Shown here: positions 8,459-16,915 of the stretch, piece after piece
Layout of the letters: each line of letters opens with the position of its first letter
How positions within the stretch are numbered: position 1 is the first letter of the stretch
Source of the DNA: Pararhizobium sp.
GTDB taxonomy: Bacteria; Pseudomonadota; Alphaproteobacteria; Rhizobiales; Rhizobiaceae
DNA: 64,000 bases
Direction: 5' to 3'
Assembly (NCBI GenBank): GCA_030655075.1
Contig: JAURWE010000024.1
Location: forward strand, 310,001-374,000
Made by a program: the position numbers and the translations under genes
The notes under the pieces: generated by a model
Told to the model about the DNA's origin: nothing
Databases searched by the model: none
The model's input: only the letters and a program-made list of their open reading frames with translations

Positions 8459-8854
8459 TCATCGCGGGGACCAGACGAGGTCATCAAGTTCGATCCGCAA
8501 GACCTTGGCGATCGCTTTGAGCACGGCAAGACTGCCTTCCTTCTTGCCGGTCTCAATCTCCGAAATATAGGCGGCGCTGATACCAGCTGCTGCTGCCAGA
8601 TCCTTGGCGGGAAGCCCGCGAAACTCGCGCCAGACCCGGACCGGATTGTCCCCATCAATCAAACGATCGACAAGCTCTGCCGGGATAAGTTCCTCTTCAC
8701 CTGCAGCGAGGCGCCGCTCGAAATCCTGGATGGCCTGAACATCCTCGAGATCTTCGGCAAGCTCGGCCTGCTTCAAAAGCGCATCGTAGTCCTGACGGCT
8801 GAGAACAACCATTTCTTCGCCATTCGGCGTCTTGAACGAGATTGCAGCGCTCAT
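8459..8854 (-). CDS. XRE-family antitoxin (HigA-like) of an in-operon TA pair
   Basis: 131 residues. The first ~75 residues form an acidic region (ELAEDLEDVQAIQDFERRLAAGEEE) suited to toxin binding. The last ~55 hold an HTH_3 domain (LPAKDLAAAAGISAAYISEIETGKKEGSLAVLKAIAKVL). Its ATG overlaps the toxin stop by 4 bases, the toxin-first order typical of higBA. The HTH should autorepress the pair. It lies inside the AAA operon, so read-through from that operon is expected. Confidence 0.87.
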   Translation of the reverse strand: MSAAISFKTPNGEEMVVLSRQDYDALLKQAELAEDLEDVQAIQDFERRLAAGEEELIPAELVDRLIDGDNPVRVWREFRGLPAKDLAAAAGISAAYISEIETGKKEGSLAVLKAIAKVLRIELDDLVWSPR

Positions 8855-9114
8855 CTTTCAAGCCCCTCGTATGCTGCCCCGCGCGGAGCAATTCTCACGA
8901 CATCGATCACCACACCGTCCTCCCTGAAGATGACACGCCAGTCACCGACGCGAAGGCGAAAATAATCCAGACCTTGAAGCCTGCGACTATTGTTGGCTTG
9001 GGAACTGGGATCCGCCGCGTACTGCTCAATTTTGCCGCGAATGCGCCGCGCATCAGTGGCTGGCATTCGTAACAGGGCGTCTTTCGCCTTTTTGCTGTAG
9101 GTGATCGACCTCAT
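8851..9114 (-). CDS. RelE/ParE-superfamily toxin
   Basis: 87 residues from the ATG at 9114 (a TTG codon precedes it). SITYSKKAKDALLRMPATDARRIRGKIEQY followed by the SRRLQGLDYFRLRVGDWRVIF strand block and a terminal VVRIAPRGAAYE is the compact RelE/ParE mRNA-interferase or gyrase-inhibitor fold. The R-x-x-DWRVIF pattern is typical of this family. No clear ribosome site precedes the start. The target is not predictable from sequence. Partner antitoxin overlaps its stop. Confidence 0.87.
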   Translation of the reverse strand: MRSITYSKKAKDALLRMPATDARRIRGKIEQYAADPSSQANNSRRLQGLDYFRLRVGDWRVIFREDGVVIDVVRIAPRGAAYEGLER

Positions 9115-9172
9115 CAAAGACTACATCCAGACCGCAGAAATCTCAACCCAAAATTCGCTATCAGCTAATTTT

Positions 9173-11089
9173 TTACGAATTCCACCGCCCGTCACCCTTC
9201 ATCGCCTCGATCTCGCGGATGGCCTTTTCGCGCTGGCGTTCGCGGCGGATGATGTCGGTGACGGCGGCGTCGTCGGATTTGTCGGTGTAGCGGAATTCGC
9301 TGTCGGCGTAGCGGTTGATTTCCTGCAGAACCATCTCCAGCGTGATCGGCCCGCGCAGTTGCTCGATCATCGCCTTCTTCTCGTCGTAGCCCTTGTGCAT
9401 GAAGGCCTCGGGCGTGACGAACCAGTCGTCGGGAAGCTCGACATCCATCGCCCGCATCTTGATCGCATCGGTGATGTTCTTGATCGCCCGGCCGGTAAAG
9501 CGCGGCTCCGCCACCTTGATCATGTGCAGATAGGCGCCGACATCGGCAATGGTCTCGATCCGGCCCTCTTCCTTCTCGAACCGTTCCCAGACGGCAAGCA
9601 GCCCCTCTTCCTTGGGCTTGGCATGCGCCTCGTAGGACTGGGACACCGCCTTCTTGATCTCCTGGCCTTCGAACAGCGCGTGTCCGCCGAGCGGGATTTT
9701 GTGGTTCTTGCCGACCAGCATGGCGAAGATGTCGATATAGTCGCCCTCGCTCTGCGGCCCGTCGACCAGCCAGCGGGCACCGGCGCGCTGGCGCAGGGCA
9801 TCGTCGACATTCTCGGGGTAATTGGAAAACATGCCGAAGGTGCAGTTGCCACGAATGACCGTCGAGGCCCCGGCAAAGCTTTCCATCAGCACCGCCGTCA
9901 CCTCGTGCTGGCCGGCCGATGCCCGGTCGTCCGAGCGCTTGGCCGCCACTTGATCGACATCGTCGATGGTGCCGAAGCCGATGGCTTTCGGGTTGATGAC
10001 ATTGTTGACGAATTCCTTGCAGTTCTGGCCCGACTTGCCCTGATAGGAGGAAATCTGGTCGACACCGAAATTCTCGTAATGGAAGGCGTAACCGGCGATC
10101 TGGCAGTAGTCGTTGAGCAGACCTGCCAGCATCTGGATGAGGATGGTCTTGCCGGTGCCCGGCATCCCGTCGCCGATGAAGGTGAAGAGAAAGCCGCCAA
10201 GCTCGACGAACGGGTTCATCTGCCGCTCGAAATCATAGGCCATCAGCATCTTCGACAGTTTCAGCGCCTGATATTTGGCGATGTGATTGCCGATGATTTC
10301 TTCCGGCTTCTTGAAGGTCATCGACAGCGGCTTGCGCTTCTGTCCAGGCGCCACGTCAAAGCCGTTGATGGTGAAATCGTCCTGCTCGATGCGGATATGC
10401 ACATTCTCGAAGCTGGCAAGCCCGGTGAACCGCGCCTTGCGGCCGATCAGGCCCTCGATGGCGATCCGGGCAAAGGCCCGCGCCCGGCTGGTCAGCGCCG
10501 CATCGTCGGGCGCGCCGGCAATGCTGCGGTCGAGCGCCGAGATCATCGATTTCAGCGCATCCTGCGGCGTGTCGAACAGAAAATCCGGCTCCTTGCCGTC
10601 ATCGACAGGCTCGCCCTCGCCCGACAGCGCCGAGGACAGATAGGCCGCCAGCGTGAAGGCGGAGACATAGGCGGAGGCCGACAGCAGCGCCTTGAACTGG
10701 GTGGCGTCATCGCCCGACAGCGGCGCCGTCGTGTTGCGCGACTGCAGGCCTTCGAGATTGGTCTGGCGCGAAAACACGTCGGCCACGGCCAGCGCAATCT
10801 GAAGCCCGCGCCGGGTGCGGAAGAGCAGCGCATGCTGCGCCGGCGACATCAAGGGATCGCCCGTGCGCACCGACTGGATGGTCTTGGTCAGCTCGACCTC
10901 GCGCGTGCGCCGTGCGCCGGCCGTCGCCACGGTCGAGACGAACCGCCGGCCGGTGCCGGCAATCGCCGTTGCGGTTGCCGGATCGTCGCTCTCCAGAAGC
11001 ACCAGACGCGTGACCATGCCCTGCGCCATCGCCTGATGTTTGGCAATGTCGTCTTCATGGAGCGTCGTCAAACCTGCATTGAGGGACAT
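9173..11089 (-). CDS. AAA+ ATPase, core of an uncharacterised operon
   Basis: 638 residues. Residues 1-290 are a mostly helical N-terminal domain with no recognised family. The AAA module follows: Walker A GDGMPGTGKT at 306-315, Walker B-like IGFGTIDDVD at 370-379, sensor-1 Asn in FGMFSN at about 423, and a second region of homology with Arg finger in ENVDDALRQRAGARW (426-440), which places it with classical AAA proteins. The C-terminal ~100 residues are charged and helical. It probably works as a hexameric remodelling ATPase. It sits 3 bases after the 382-residue gene; no database hit can be claimed. Confidence 0.83.
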   Translation of the reverse strand: MSLNAGLTTLHEDDIAKHQAMAQGMVTRLVLLESDDPATATAIAGTGRRFVSTVATAGARRTREVELTKTIQSVRTGDPLMSPAQHALLFRTRRGLQIALAVADVFSRQTNLEGLQSRNTTAPLSGDDATQFKALLSASAYVSAFTLAAYLSSALSGEGEPVDDGKEPDFLFDTPQDALKSMISALDRSIAGAPDDAALTSRARAFARIAIEGLIGRKARFTGLASFENVHIRIEQDDFTINGFDVAPGQKRKPLSMTFKKPEEIIGNHIAKYQALKLSKMLMAYDFERQMNPFVELGGFLFTFIGDGMPGTGKTILIQMLAGLLNDYCQIAGYAFHYENFGVDQISSYQGKSGQNCKEFVNNVINPKAIGFGTIDDVDQVAAKRSDDRASAGQHEVTAVLMESFAGASTVIRGNCTFGMFSNYPENVDDALRQRAGARWLVDGPQSEGDYIDIFAMLVGKNHKIPLGGHALFEGQEIKKAVSQSYEAHAKPKEEGLLAVWERFEKEEGRIETIADVGAYLHMIKVAEPRFTGRAIKNITDAIKMRAMDVELPDDWFVTPEAFMHKGYDEKKAMIEQLRGPITLEMVLQEINRYADSEFRYTDKSDDAAVTDIIRRERQREKAIREIEAMKGDGRWNS

Positions 11090-11092
11090 GGC

Positions 11093-12241
11093 TCAAACCT
11101 CGCTGATGACCTGGTTTCCGGAAATGACGTGGACTTTGTAGTCGCCGAAGATCGCCGCAGTCTCGCCGCTGGCATAGAGCGCCTGATAGGCGTCATGCGG
11201 CACCAGCGCATGTTTCTCGTAGGAACTGACGCCCATGCGGGCCGCTTCCAGATTGTCGGTCTCGATGTGGAATTCTTCCATACCCGGCGTCGAGGACCAG
11301 AAACCTTTCTGGGCCGGGCGCTCGGCCTTGGAAAAGACCTCCTGCACCGTCCAGGTCAGGAGCCAGGCATTTTCCGTTTTGCGCACCTTGGAGAGGATCT
11401 CGTTGATCTTGGCATTGTTCTCGGTAATCCCGGCCGAATAGAACGGACCGAGCACGATCCGGCGCAGCTGCTTGGGATGCAGGTCCGGGAAATCCCTGTC
11501 CATATTGGTGGCGATGGTCACCGGCGTCAGCGAATAGGAGCTGTTCTTGGCGGCGAAATCGTCGAATGCCTTGGCCAGTTGCGCATTCAGCAGGCCACCG
11601 ACAGGCAGCTCGATATTGGCATCGGGATTGAGCCGCCCATTCGGCAGCACCAGGAGATCGACCATGAACGGCGTCGAATCCTCGATCGTCGCCATATAGA
11701 CCATCGGCAGCGTGTTGGAGCCGTCGAAGGCACCCCAGGCAACGACGCAGTAGGGCCGCATCGTCTTCGGATTGACTGCCACCCGCACGGTCTCGGGCAG
11801 GATGAACGGCGAAAAGATGTCGCCCTTGCCGATCTGCTCCAGATAGAGCCGCTCGGCCATGCGCGACTGCAATTCCGTTGGAAACGCCTTGGTGCGAAGG
11901 ATGAAATCCGTCATTTCCTCGCGCAGCGCATCGGCAGCGGGAATGCTGGCCAGCCGCTTTTCTGCAGTCTGCCGGTCGTTTTCGAGCTCCAGCACATTCT
12001 GGAACACCGGAAAACCGCTTTCCGCCCGCGAAATCCGAAACTGGTCGACGAAACCGATGCGGTTTTCCCAGCAGGCGATCGAGGCCTTCAGCCGTGCCAG
12101 ATAGGGGATCACCACCTCGCCGACGACGGGGTTCTTGTAGAGCGGCGAATTGCGGTCGCCGAGAAAGATTTCAAGACCTCCGAGCGCTGCCTTGATCGAG
12201 GAGAAATATTGCCCCACGGCCCCTTCGGATGCGGCGTTCAT
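11093..12241 (-). CDS. Unrecognised 382-residue protein, partner of the AAA ATPase
   Basis: I do not recognise the family. No signal peptide or membrane span. The first ~130 residues are helical with a possible coiled coil (ELENDRQTAEKRLASI, about 86-101). The remainder looks alpha/beta, with RVAVNPKTMRPYCVVAWGAFDGSNTLPMVYMATIED, IELPVGGLLNAQLAKAFDDFAAK and a YEKHALVPHDAY segment. It ends 3 bases before the AAA start, so co-translation and a physical partnership with that ATPase are likely. A repeat element separates it from the coiled-coil gene upstream. Confidence 0.65.
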   Translation of the reverse strand: MNAASEGAVGQYFSSIKAALGGLEIFLGDRNSPLYKNPVVGEVVIPYLARLKASIACWENRIGFVDQFRISRAESGFPVFQNVLELENDRQTAEKRLASIPAADALREEMTDFILRTKAFPTELQSRMAERLYLEQIGKGDIFSPFILPETVRVAVNPKTMRPYCVVAWGAFDGSNTLPMVYMATIEDSTPFMVDLLVLPNGRLNPDANIELPVGGLLNAQLAKAFDDFAAKNSSYSLTPVTIATNMDRDFPDLHPKQLRRIVLGPFYSAGITENNAKINEILSKVRKTENAWLLTWTVQEVFSKAERPAQKGFWSSTPGMEEFHIETDNLEAARMGVSSYEKHALVPHDAYQALYASGETAAIFGDYKVHVISGNQVISEV

Positions 12242-12271
12242 GGGTGCTGATCCGGCGCGCGTGGAGGGCTA

Positions 12272-12400
12272 ACCCCCTCTGTCACTGCGTGACATCTCGC
12301 CCTCAAGCGGGGAGATCGTTCTTGTCCTTTGTGGGCAAAAAAGCGGATGGCAATCTCCCCCCTTGAGGGGGAGATGTCGGCGTCGCCGACAGAGGGGGGT
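12272..12400. repeat. Inverted-repeat intergenic element inside the AAA operon
   Basis: Two imperfect ~47-base arms face each other. The left arm at 12272-12317 begins ACCCCCTCTGTC and ends GGGGAGATCG; the right arm at 12352-12400 is nearly its reverse complement, with an internal GTCGGCGTCGCCGAC palindrome. The spacer is about 35 bases. The CCCCTCTGTC...GACATCTCCCCCTCAAG composition is that of a common rhizobial intergenic repeat. It lies between two co-directional genes and may form a strong mRNA structure. Confidence 0.75.
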
Positions 12401-12446
12401 ACCCCTCCAAAATCTCTGCCCACCGGAAAACCCACCATCAACCCCA

Positions 12447-13535
12447 CTACGACTTCACGTAATTCGCAGCGTTGTGCTTGTCCATGACGTCCTTGAAGCG
12501 GCGGGCAAACGCGTCGTCCGCGAGCTTCTTGCGGCGCTGGATGTCCTGCGTCGAGAGCATGTTCTTCTCGTGCATTTCCAGGAGATCGCCGATGTGGCGC
12601 TGCGAGGCCGAGCCGATGCCGGCCATGGTTTCTTCCGCTGCCGTGTCGACCTGGCTGCCGAGCGTGTTGATCTTGTGGGCAACGTCCTGCTGGGCCGCCG
12701 TCTTCAACGAATCTTCCAGCGCCTTGTAAAGCACGATGCGCTGTTCCGTATCGATGGTCAGCTTGTTGATCAGCGTGTTCTGCGCGGCGATCTGGTTGTT
12801 GAGCGAATCGACGAAGGTCTGGAACATCGAGGTGTAACGCTCGAGTGTCTGGCTTTCGGCCAGCAGTTCCTGTTCCTTGGCCTGCCGCTCGTTATATTCG
12901 GTGGCGAGCTTCGAGCGTTCGCCTTCAAGCTGCGTACGCGCAGTCTGGTCGGTAGAGGCGGCAATCTTGTTTTCAATGTCCATCAACAGCGGGTTCAACT
13001 CCTCGATCCGCTTCTGCGTCGCCTCCAGGTTGGCGATCGTGCCCTTGCGGCGCTCGATCACCTGGATAAGGCTTGCTTCCGAGGTCTTGTAGCGCTGGTC
13101 GAGAATGTTCTTCTGGTCTTTCAGAATGCCGACGATGGTGTCGGACTTCGACAAGAGTTGCTGCAGGTTGCCGGCCAGCGACATGTTGCGCACGCGGTCG
13201 GTGCGCATGCGCTGCATGCTCTGCTTGGAAAAGATGCCGATGAACTTTTCGTAACCCGTATAGCTCTTCATCGTTTCGAATTCGGAGCCAAACGTGTTGG
13301 TCGCGTCCTCAAGGCCGATGATCAGGTCGGCAATATTGCCTTCCATCACCTTCTGCTGGTTGATGACGTCCGTGATGCGCGCATTCTCGATGTCGAAATT
13401 CGCATCGCCGATCTTCGTGTCCGCCTTGGCGAACTGGTCGAGCACGACGCCGGACTGCTCCATCTTGCCGCGCATTTCATTGACGATGCCGCGCGTCTTT
13501 TCGATTTCGCTGTCGAATTGCTGAAGTGTGGCCAT
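12447..13535 (-). CDS. Long helical/coiled-coil protein, first gene of the AAA operon
   Basis: 362 residues, almost wholly helical and charged, with heptad-like stretches at about 1-60 and 135-260 (for example RKGTIANLEATQKRIEEL and ERSKLATEYNERQAKEQEL). No signal peptide or transmembrane segment. General look resembles helical-bundle proteins such as TelA-type tellurite/anion-resistance proteins, but I see no diagnostic motif and make no assignment. GGGGAAGAG precedes the ATG. As promoter-proximal gene of the operon it probably acts with the AAA ATPase, for example as a filament or adaptor; this is inference. Confidence 0.7.
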   Translation of the reverse strand: MATLQQFDSEIEKTRGIVNEMRGKMEQSGVVLDQFAKADTKIGDANFDIENARITDVINQQKVMEGNIADLIIGLEDATNTFGSEFETMKSYTGYEKFIGIFSKQSMQRMRTDRVRNMSLAGNLQQLLSKSDTIVGILKDQKNILDQRYKTSEASLIQVIERRKGTIANLEATQKRIEELNPLLMDIENKIAASTDQTARTQLEGERSKLATEYNERQAKEQELLAESQTLERYTSMFQTFVDSLNNQIAAQNTLINKLTIDTEQRIVLYKALEDSLKTAAQQDVAHKINTLGSQVDTAAEETMAGIGSASQRHIGDLLEMHEKNMLSTQDIQRRKKLADDAFARRFKDVMDKHNAANYVKS

Positions 13536-13677
13536 GTCTCTTCCCCTGTTTCTTCAAAAACCAGACGCACGGGACCGGACGTTTATTCAACATCAACGAG
13601 CCCAGGCCAGACCTTATAGAATGGGTCTGCCAAATTGAAGCGCAAGATGAAGGCCTGCCGCAATTTTCCGGCCCGGC

Positions 13678-14067
13678 CTATTGCACCGCTGCCGGGTCCT
13701 TCAGATAGGCGATGATGTCGGCAATATCCTGCGGCTTTTTGAGCCCGGCAAAGGTCATGCGCGTTCCCGGCACCATGGCTTTCGGGCTGAGGAGATAGTC
13801 CGAAAGCAGGGCCTCGTCCCAGACCTTGCCATCGGCCCCGAACGCCGTCATCGCTTCCGAATAGGAATAGCCTGGAAACGTCGCCACTGGTCGGCCGACA
13901 ATGCCCATCAGCGACGGCCCGACCTTGGCGACCGGCTCTGTCGCTGTGTGGCAGGGCGCGCACTTGCGAAACACCGCCTTGCCGGCCCCGGCATCACCAT
14001 CGGCCAGGCCGGGTCCGGCGGCGCCAAGACAGAGACACAGAGCAACGGCGATCCTGCGCACCAGCAT
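13678..14067 (-). CDS. Class I c-type cytochrome
   Basis: 129 residues from the ATG at 14067, which has GGGAGAG about 6 bases upstream; a TTG at 14094 overlapping the tdk stop is less likely. Signal peptide MLVRRIAVALCLCLGAAGPGLA, then mature DGDAGAGKAVFRKCAPCHT with the heme motif CAPCH, a GPSLMGIVGR loop and the Met ligand in PGTRMTFAGL, followed by the terminal DIADIIAYL helix. This is the cytochrome c2 layout for periplasmic electron transfer. It is directly downstream of thymidine kinase with a 23-base gap. Confidence 0.93.
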   Translation of the reverse strand: MLVRRIAVALCLCLGAAGPGLADGDAGAGKAVFRKCAPCHTATEPVAKVGPSLMGIVGRPVATFPGYSYSEAMTAFGADGKVWDEALLSDYLLSPKAMVPGTRMTFAGLKKPQDIADIIAYLKDPAAVQ

Positions 14068-14090
14068 TCGAACTCTCCCAGAGGCAGCCT

Positions 14091-14687
14091 TCAAGCCGAC
14101 ATGTCCTGACCATTCATGATGTCATCCCAGTGGCGGCGGCAATAGGAGACGTATTTCTCATTGCCGCCGACGTCCACCTGCGCGCCCTCGCGCACCAGCC
14201 TGCCGTCGCCGTCCAGCCGCGTCACCATCGTCGCCTTGCGGCCGCAGTGGCAGATCGTGCGGACTTCGCGCATCTCGTCGGAAATGGCCAGAAGTGCCTG
14301 TGAGCCGGGAAACAGCTTGCCCTGAAAATCCGTGCGCAGCCCGTAGGCCATGACGGGAATGCCAAGCCGGTCGGCAACACGCGCCAGCTGCCAGACCTGA
14401 TCCTCGGCCAAAAACTGCGCCTCGTCGACGAAGACGCAAGCCAGTCCGCCTTCTTCCCGGCCGAGTGTCTCGATGAGCACGAAGAGGTCGTCCGCATGGG
14501 TAAAGGCGATGGCGGCGGCCTCCAGCCCGATGCGCGAGGAGATGCGGCCGCTGCCGGCCCGGTCGTCGAACTCGGCGATCAGGATCACCGTGCGCATGCC
14601 GCGCTCCTGATAATTGTAGGAGGCCTGCAAGAGCATGGTCGACTTTCCGGCATTCATCGTCGCGTAGTTGAAATACAGTTTTGCCAA
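14091..14687 (-). CDS. tdk: Thymidine kinase
   Basis: 198 residues. Phosphorylates thymidine with ATP in the salvage path. The P-loop region FNYATMNAGKSTMLLQA is at 5-21, the VDEAQFL lid/catalytic block is near 90, and a zinc-site C-x-C is seen in TICHCGRKA with further Cys near the C-terminus (YCRRHW). The start is a TTG preceded by AGGAGATG; no in-frame ATG fits family length. Type II (TK1-like) bacterial enzyme. Confidence 0.95.
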   Translation of the reverse strand: MAKLYFNYATMNAGKSTMLLQASYNYQERGMRTVILIAEFDDRAGSGRISSRIGLEAAAIAFTHADDLFVLIETLGREEGGLACVFVDEAQFLAEDQVWQLARVADRLGIPVMAYGLRTDFQGKLFPGSQALLAISDEMREVRTICHCGRKATMVTRLDGDGRLVREGAQVDVGGNEKYVSYCRRHWDDIMNGQDMSA

Positions 14688-15018
14688 GGTTTCATCTCCT
14701 GTATGCTTCCAGCGTTCTGGACCAGAGATGACAACGAACACCAGACCACCAGGGAGAAAGCCACAGAAATTCGACGCAATCCGCACCGGATGAGGCCAAT
14801 GCGACATTCGATGTCGCTTATACAGCCATGTCGAAAAAATGTCTCAATACACTTCACGCCGCAGGCTGTCGCAAAACGCAATGCTGAATGCGATGCGAAG
14901 ACAGGGCATTTGAGACGGCAAGAGCGGCGGGACCACCCCATCGCGCGGCTGTCAAAGTGCTTGAATTCGCAATGTTTTAATGCTTGGCTAACAACAAGAT
15001 AAGCAGGGGAATAACCAA
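14688..15018. other. Divergent intergenic region tdk / choX
   Basis: No gene is supported. It holds a 17-base palindrome GCGACAT-TCG-ATGTCGC at 14801-14817, a possible operator, and AT-richer sequence at 14960-15000 where the choX promoter should be. I could not pick -35/-10 boxes with confidence. Confidence 0.4.
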
Positions 15019-15975
15019 ATGCACACTTCGAGAACCATGAAAATCGCTTTTTCCGCAGCTGTTTCGCTGCTCGCCCTTTCGGCTCAGAGCGCATTCGCTG
15101 CCGAGCCGGAAGCCTGTGGCACCGTCCGTTTCTCCGACGTCGGTTGGACAGACATCACGGCCACCACCGCAACCGCTTCGACCCTGCTCAAGGGTCTCGG
15201 CTATGAAACCGACGTCAAGGTTCTGTCGGTTCCGGTCACCTATCAGTCGCTGAAGAACAAGGACATCGACGTCTTCCTCGGCAACTGGATGCCGGCCCAG
15301 GAAAAGGACGTAAAACCTTATCTCGACGACAAGAGCGTCGATTCGACCGGTGCCAACCTTGAAGGCGCCAAGTACACGCTGGCGACCAACGCCAAGGGTG
15401 CCGAACTCGGCATCAAGGACTTTGCCGACATCGGCAAACACAAGGACGCACTCGAAGGCAAGATCTACGGCATCGAGCCGGGCAATGACGGCAACCGTCT
15501 GGTCATGACCCTGATCGAGAAGAACGAAATGGGCATGGGCGGCCTCGAGGTCGTCGAATCCTCCGAGCAGGGCATGCTGGCCCAGGTTGCCCGCGCCGAC
15601 AAGGACGGCAAGCCGGTCGTCTTCCTCGGCTGGGAACCGCATCCGATGAATTCTAGCTTCAAGCTCACCTACCTCACCGGCGGCGACAGCACCTTCGGCC
15701 CGAACTACGGCGGCGCGACCGTCTATACCAACACCCGCGCCGGTTACGTGACCGAATGCCCGAATGTCGGCAAGTTCATCACCAACCTGAAGTTCTCGCT
15801 CGCCATGGAAAACGAGATCATGGGCAAGATCCTCAATGACGGCACCGATCCGGAAGTCGCGGCGACGGAATGGCTGAAGGCCAACCCGACCGCGATCGAC
15901 CCCTGGCTGGCCGGCGTGACGGCCAAGGACGGCAGCGAAGGTCTCGCAGCCGTGAAGACGGCTCTGGGTCTCTAA
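15019..15975 (+). CDS. choX: Choline ABC transporter, periplasmic binding protein
   Basis: 318 residues. Signal peptide ends SAFA-AEP (about residue 27). The mature protein begins CGTVRFSDVGWTDITATTATAS, the OpuAC/ChoX family pattern, and has the aromatic and acidic binding-site segments FLGNWMPAQEKD and FLGWEPHPMN. Binds choline for uptake by ChoWV, supplying osmoprotectant synthesis or carbon and nitrogen. GGGGA lies 8 bases before the ATG. A terminator follows, so the binding protein should be made in excess over the membrane subunits. Confidence 0.93.
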   Translation: MHTSRTMKIAFSAAVSLLALSAQSAFAAEPEACGTVRFSDVGWTDITATTATASTLLKGLGYETDVKVLSVPVTYQSLKNKDIDVFLGNWMPAQEKDVKPYLDDKSVDSTGANLEGAKYTLATNAKGAELGIKDFADIGKHKDALEGKIYGIEPGNDGNRLVMTLIEKNEMGMGGLEVVESSEQGMLAQVARADKDGKPVVFLGWEPHPMNSSFKLTYLTGGDSTFGPNYGGATVYTNTRAGYVTECPNVGKFITNLKFSLAMENEIMGKILNDGTDPEVAATEWLKANPTAIDPWLAGVTAKDGSEGLAAVKTALGL

Positions 15976-15991
15976 AAGAGATCGCAACGAA

Positions 15992-16016
15992 GGCGGGGGA
16001 AATCCCCGCCTTTTTT
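15992..16016 (+). terminator. Intrinsic (attenuating) terminator between choX and choW
   Basis: GGCGGGG-gaaat-CCCCGCC followed by six T. It lies 17 bases after the choX stop. Because choW and choV follow on the same strand, it probably acts as a partial terminator that lowers permease and ATPase relative to the binding protein. Confidence 0.85.
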
Positions 16017-16063
16017 GACCCGTACGCTCCTTGTCCCGCACTCTTGTAACCAGGCAAAATCCC

Positions 16064-16915
16064 GTGGAATGGCTCACCGATCCCGCACGACGCATACCGA
16101 TAGGCCGATGGGCTAAGCTCTTCGTCGAATGGCTCACCACCAATTTCGATGTTTTCTTCGATCAGGTCTCCACCGTCCTCTCCGCCGTTGTCAGCGCCCT
16201 GCTCTGGGTTCTGCAGGCGCCGTATCCGCTGGTCGTCGTCGCCGTCATCGTGGCTGCTTCCTGGTGGTTCCGCCGCTCGGTCGGCATCACGCTGTTCACG
16301 CTTCTCGGCCTGCTGCTCATCATCAACCTTGGCTACTGGAAAGCGACCACGGAAACGCTGGCACTGGTTCTGGCCGCCTCTGTCGTCAGCATGGCCGTCG
16401 GCATTCCGCTCGGCATCGCCGCCGCCCGCCGCGCCTGGGTCTATGCGATCATGCGGCCGGTGCTCGACCTGATGCAGACGATCCCGACCTTCGTCTACCT
16501 CATCCCGGCGCTGGTGCTCTTCGGCCTCGGCGTCGTCCCTGGCCTGATCGCCACTGTCATTTTCGCCATTCCCGCACCAATCCGCCTGACACGTCTCGGC
16601 ATCATCTCGACGCCGCCATCGCTGGTGGAAGCGGCGGTTTCCTTCGGCGCCACGCCGGGCCAGGTTCTTCGCAAGATCGAACTGCCCTTCGCCATGCCGC
16701 AGATCATGGCCGGCTTGACGCAGACGATCATGCTGTCGCTGTCGATGGTGGTCATCTCCGCCCTCGTCGGCGCAAACGGTCTCGGCGTTCCGGTCGTTCG
16801 GGCACTCAACACCGTCAACATCGCCATGGGCTTCGAAGCCGGTCTTTGCATCGTCATCCTCGCCATCATCCTCGACCGCCTGTTCCGTGTCTCAGACGAA
16901 GGAGATGGCGCATGA
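16064..16915 (+). CDS. choW: Choline ABC transporter, permease
   Basis: About 283 residues if begun at the GTG at 16064 (start MEWLTDPARRIPIGRWAK); a TTG at 16031 would add 11 residues but sits just past the terminator T-run. Six or so hydrophobic spans, with the BPD_transp_1 coupling segment EAAVSFGATPGQVLRKIELPFAMPQI (EAA loop) at about 187-212 of the shorter form. Its stop overlaps the choV ATG (ATGA). Start choice is uncertain, the family is not. Confidence 0.9.
   Translation: MEWLTDPARRIPIGRWAKLFVEWLTTNFDVFFDQVSTVLSAVVSALLWVLQAPYPLVVVAVIVAASWWFRRSVGITLFTLLGLLLIINLGYWKATTETLALVLAASVVSMAVGIPLGIAAARRAWVYAIMRPVLDLMQTIPTFVYLIPALVLFGLGVVPGLIATVIFAIPAPIRLTRLGIISTPPSLVEAAVSFGATPGQVLRKIELPFAMPQIMAGLTQTIMLSLSMVVISALVGANGLGVPVVRALNTVNIAMGFEAGLCIVILAIILDRLFRVSDEGDGA

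Noticed and set aside
9101..12250. A 1049-codon plus-strand open frame
   Set aside because: Antisense to the AAA ATPase and its partner; its composition (His, Arg, Gly, Leu-rich) is that of a shadow frame and it has no motif.
14801..14817. 17-base palindrome as a defined regulator site for choX
   Set aside because: No known regulator consensus recognised; kept only as a note in the intergenic entry.
14658..15094. Minus-strand frame running into the choX start
   Set aside because: Overlaps the choX signal sequence antisense, no ribosome site and no family resemblance.
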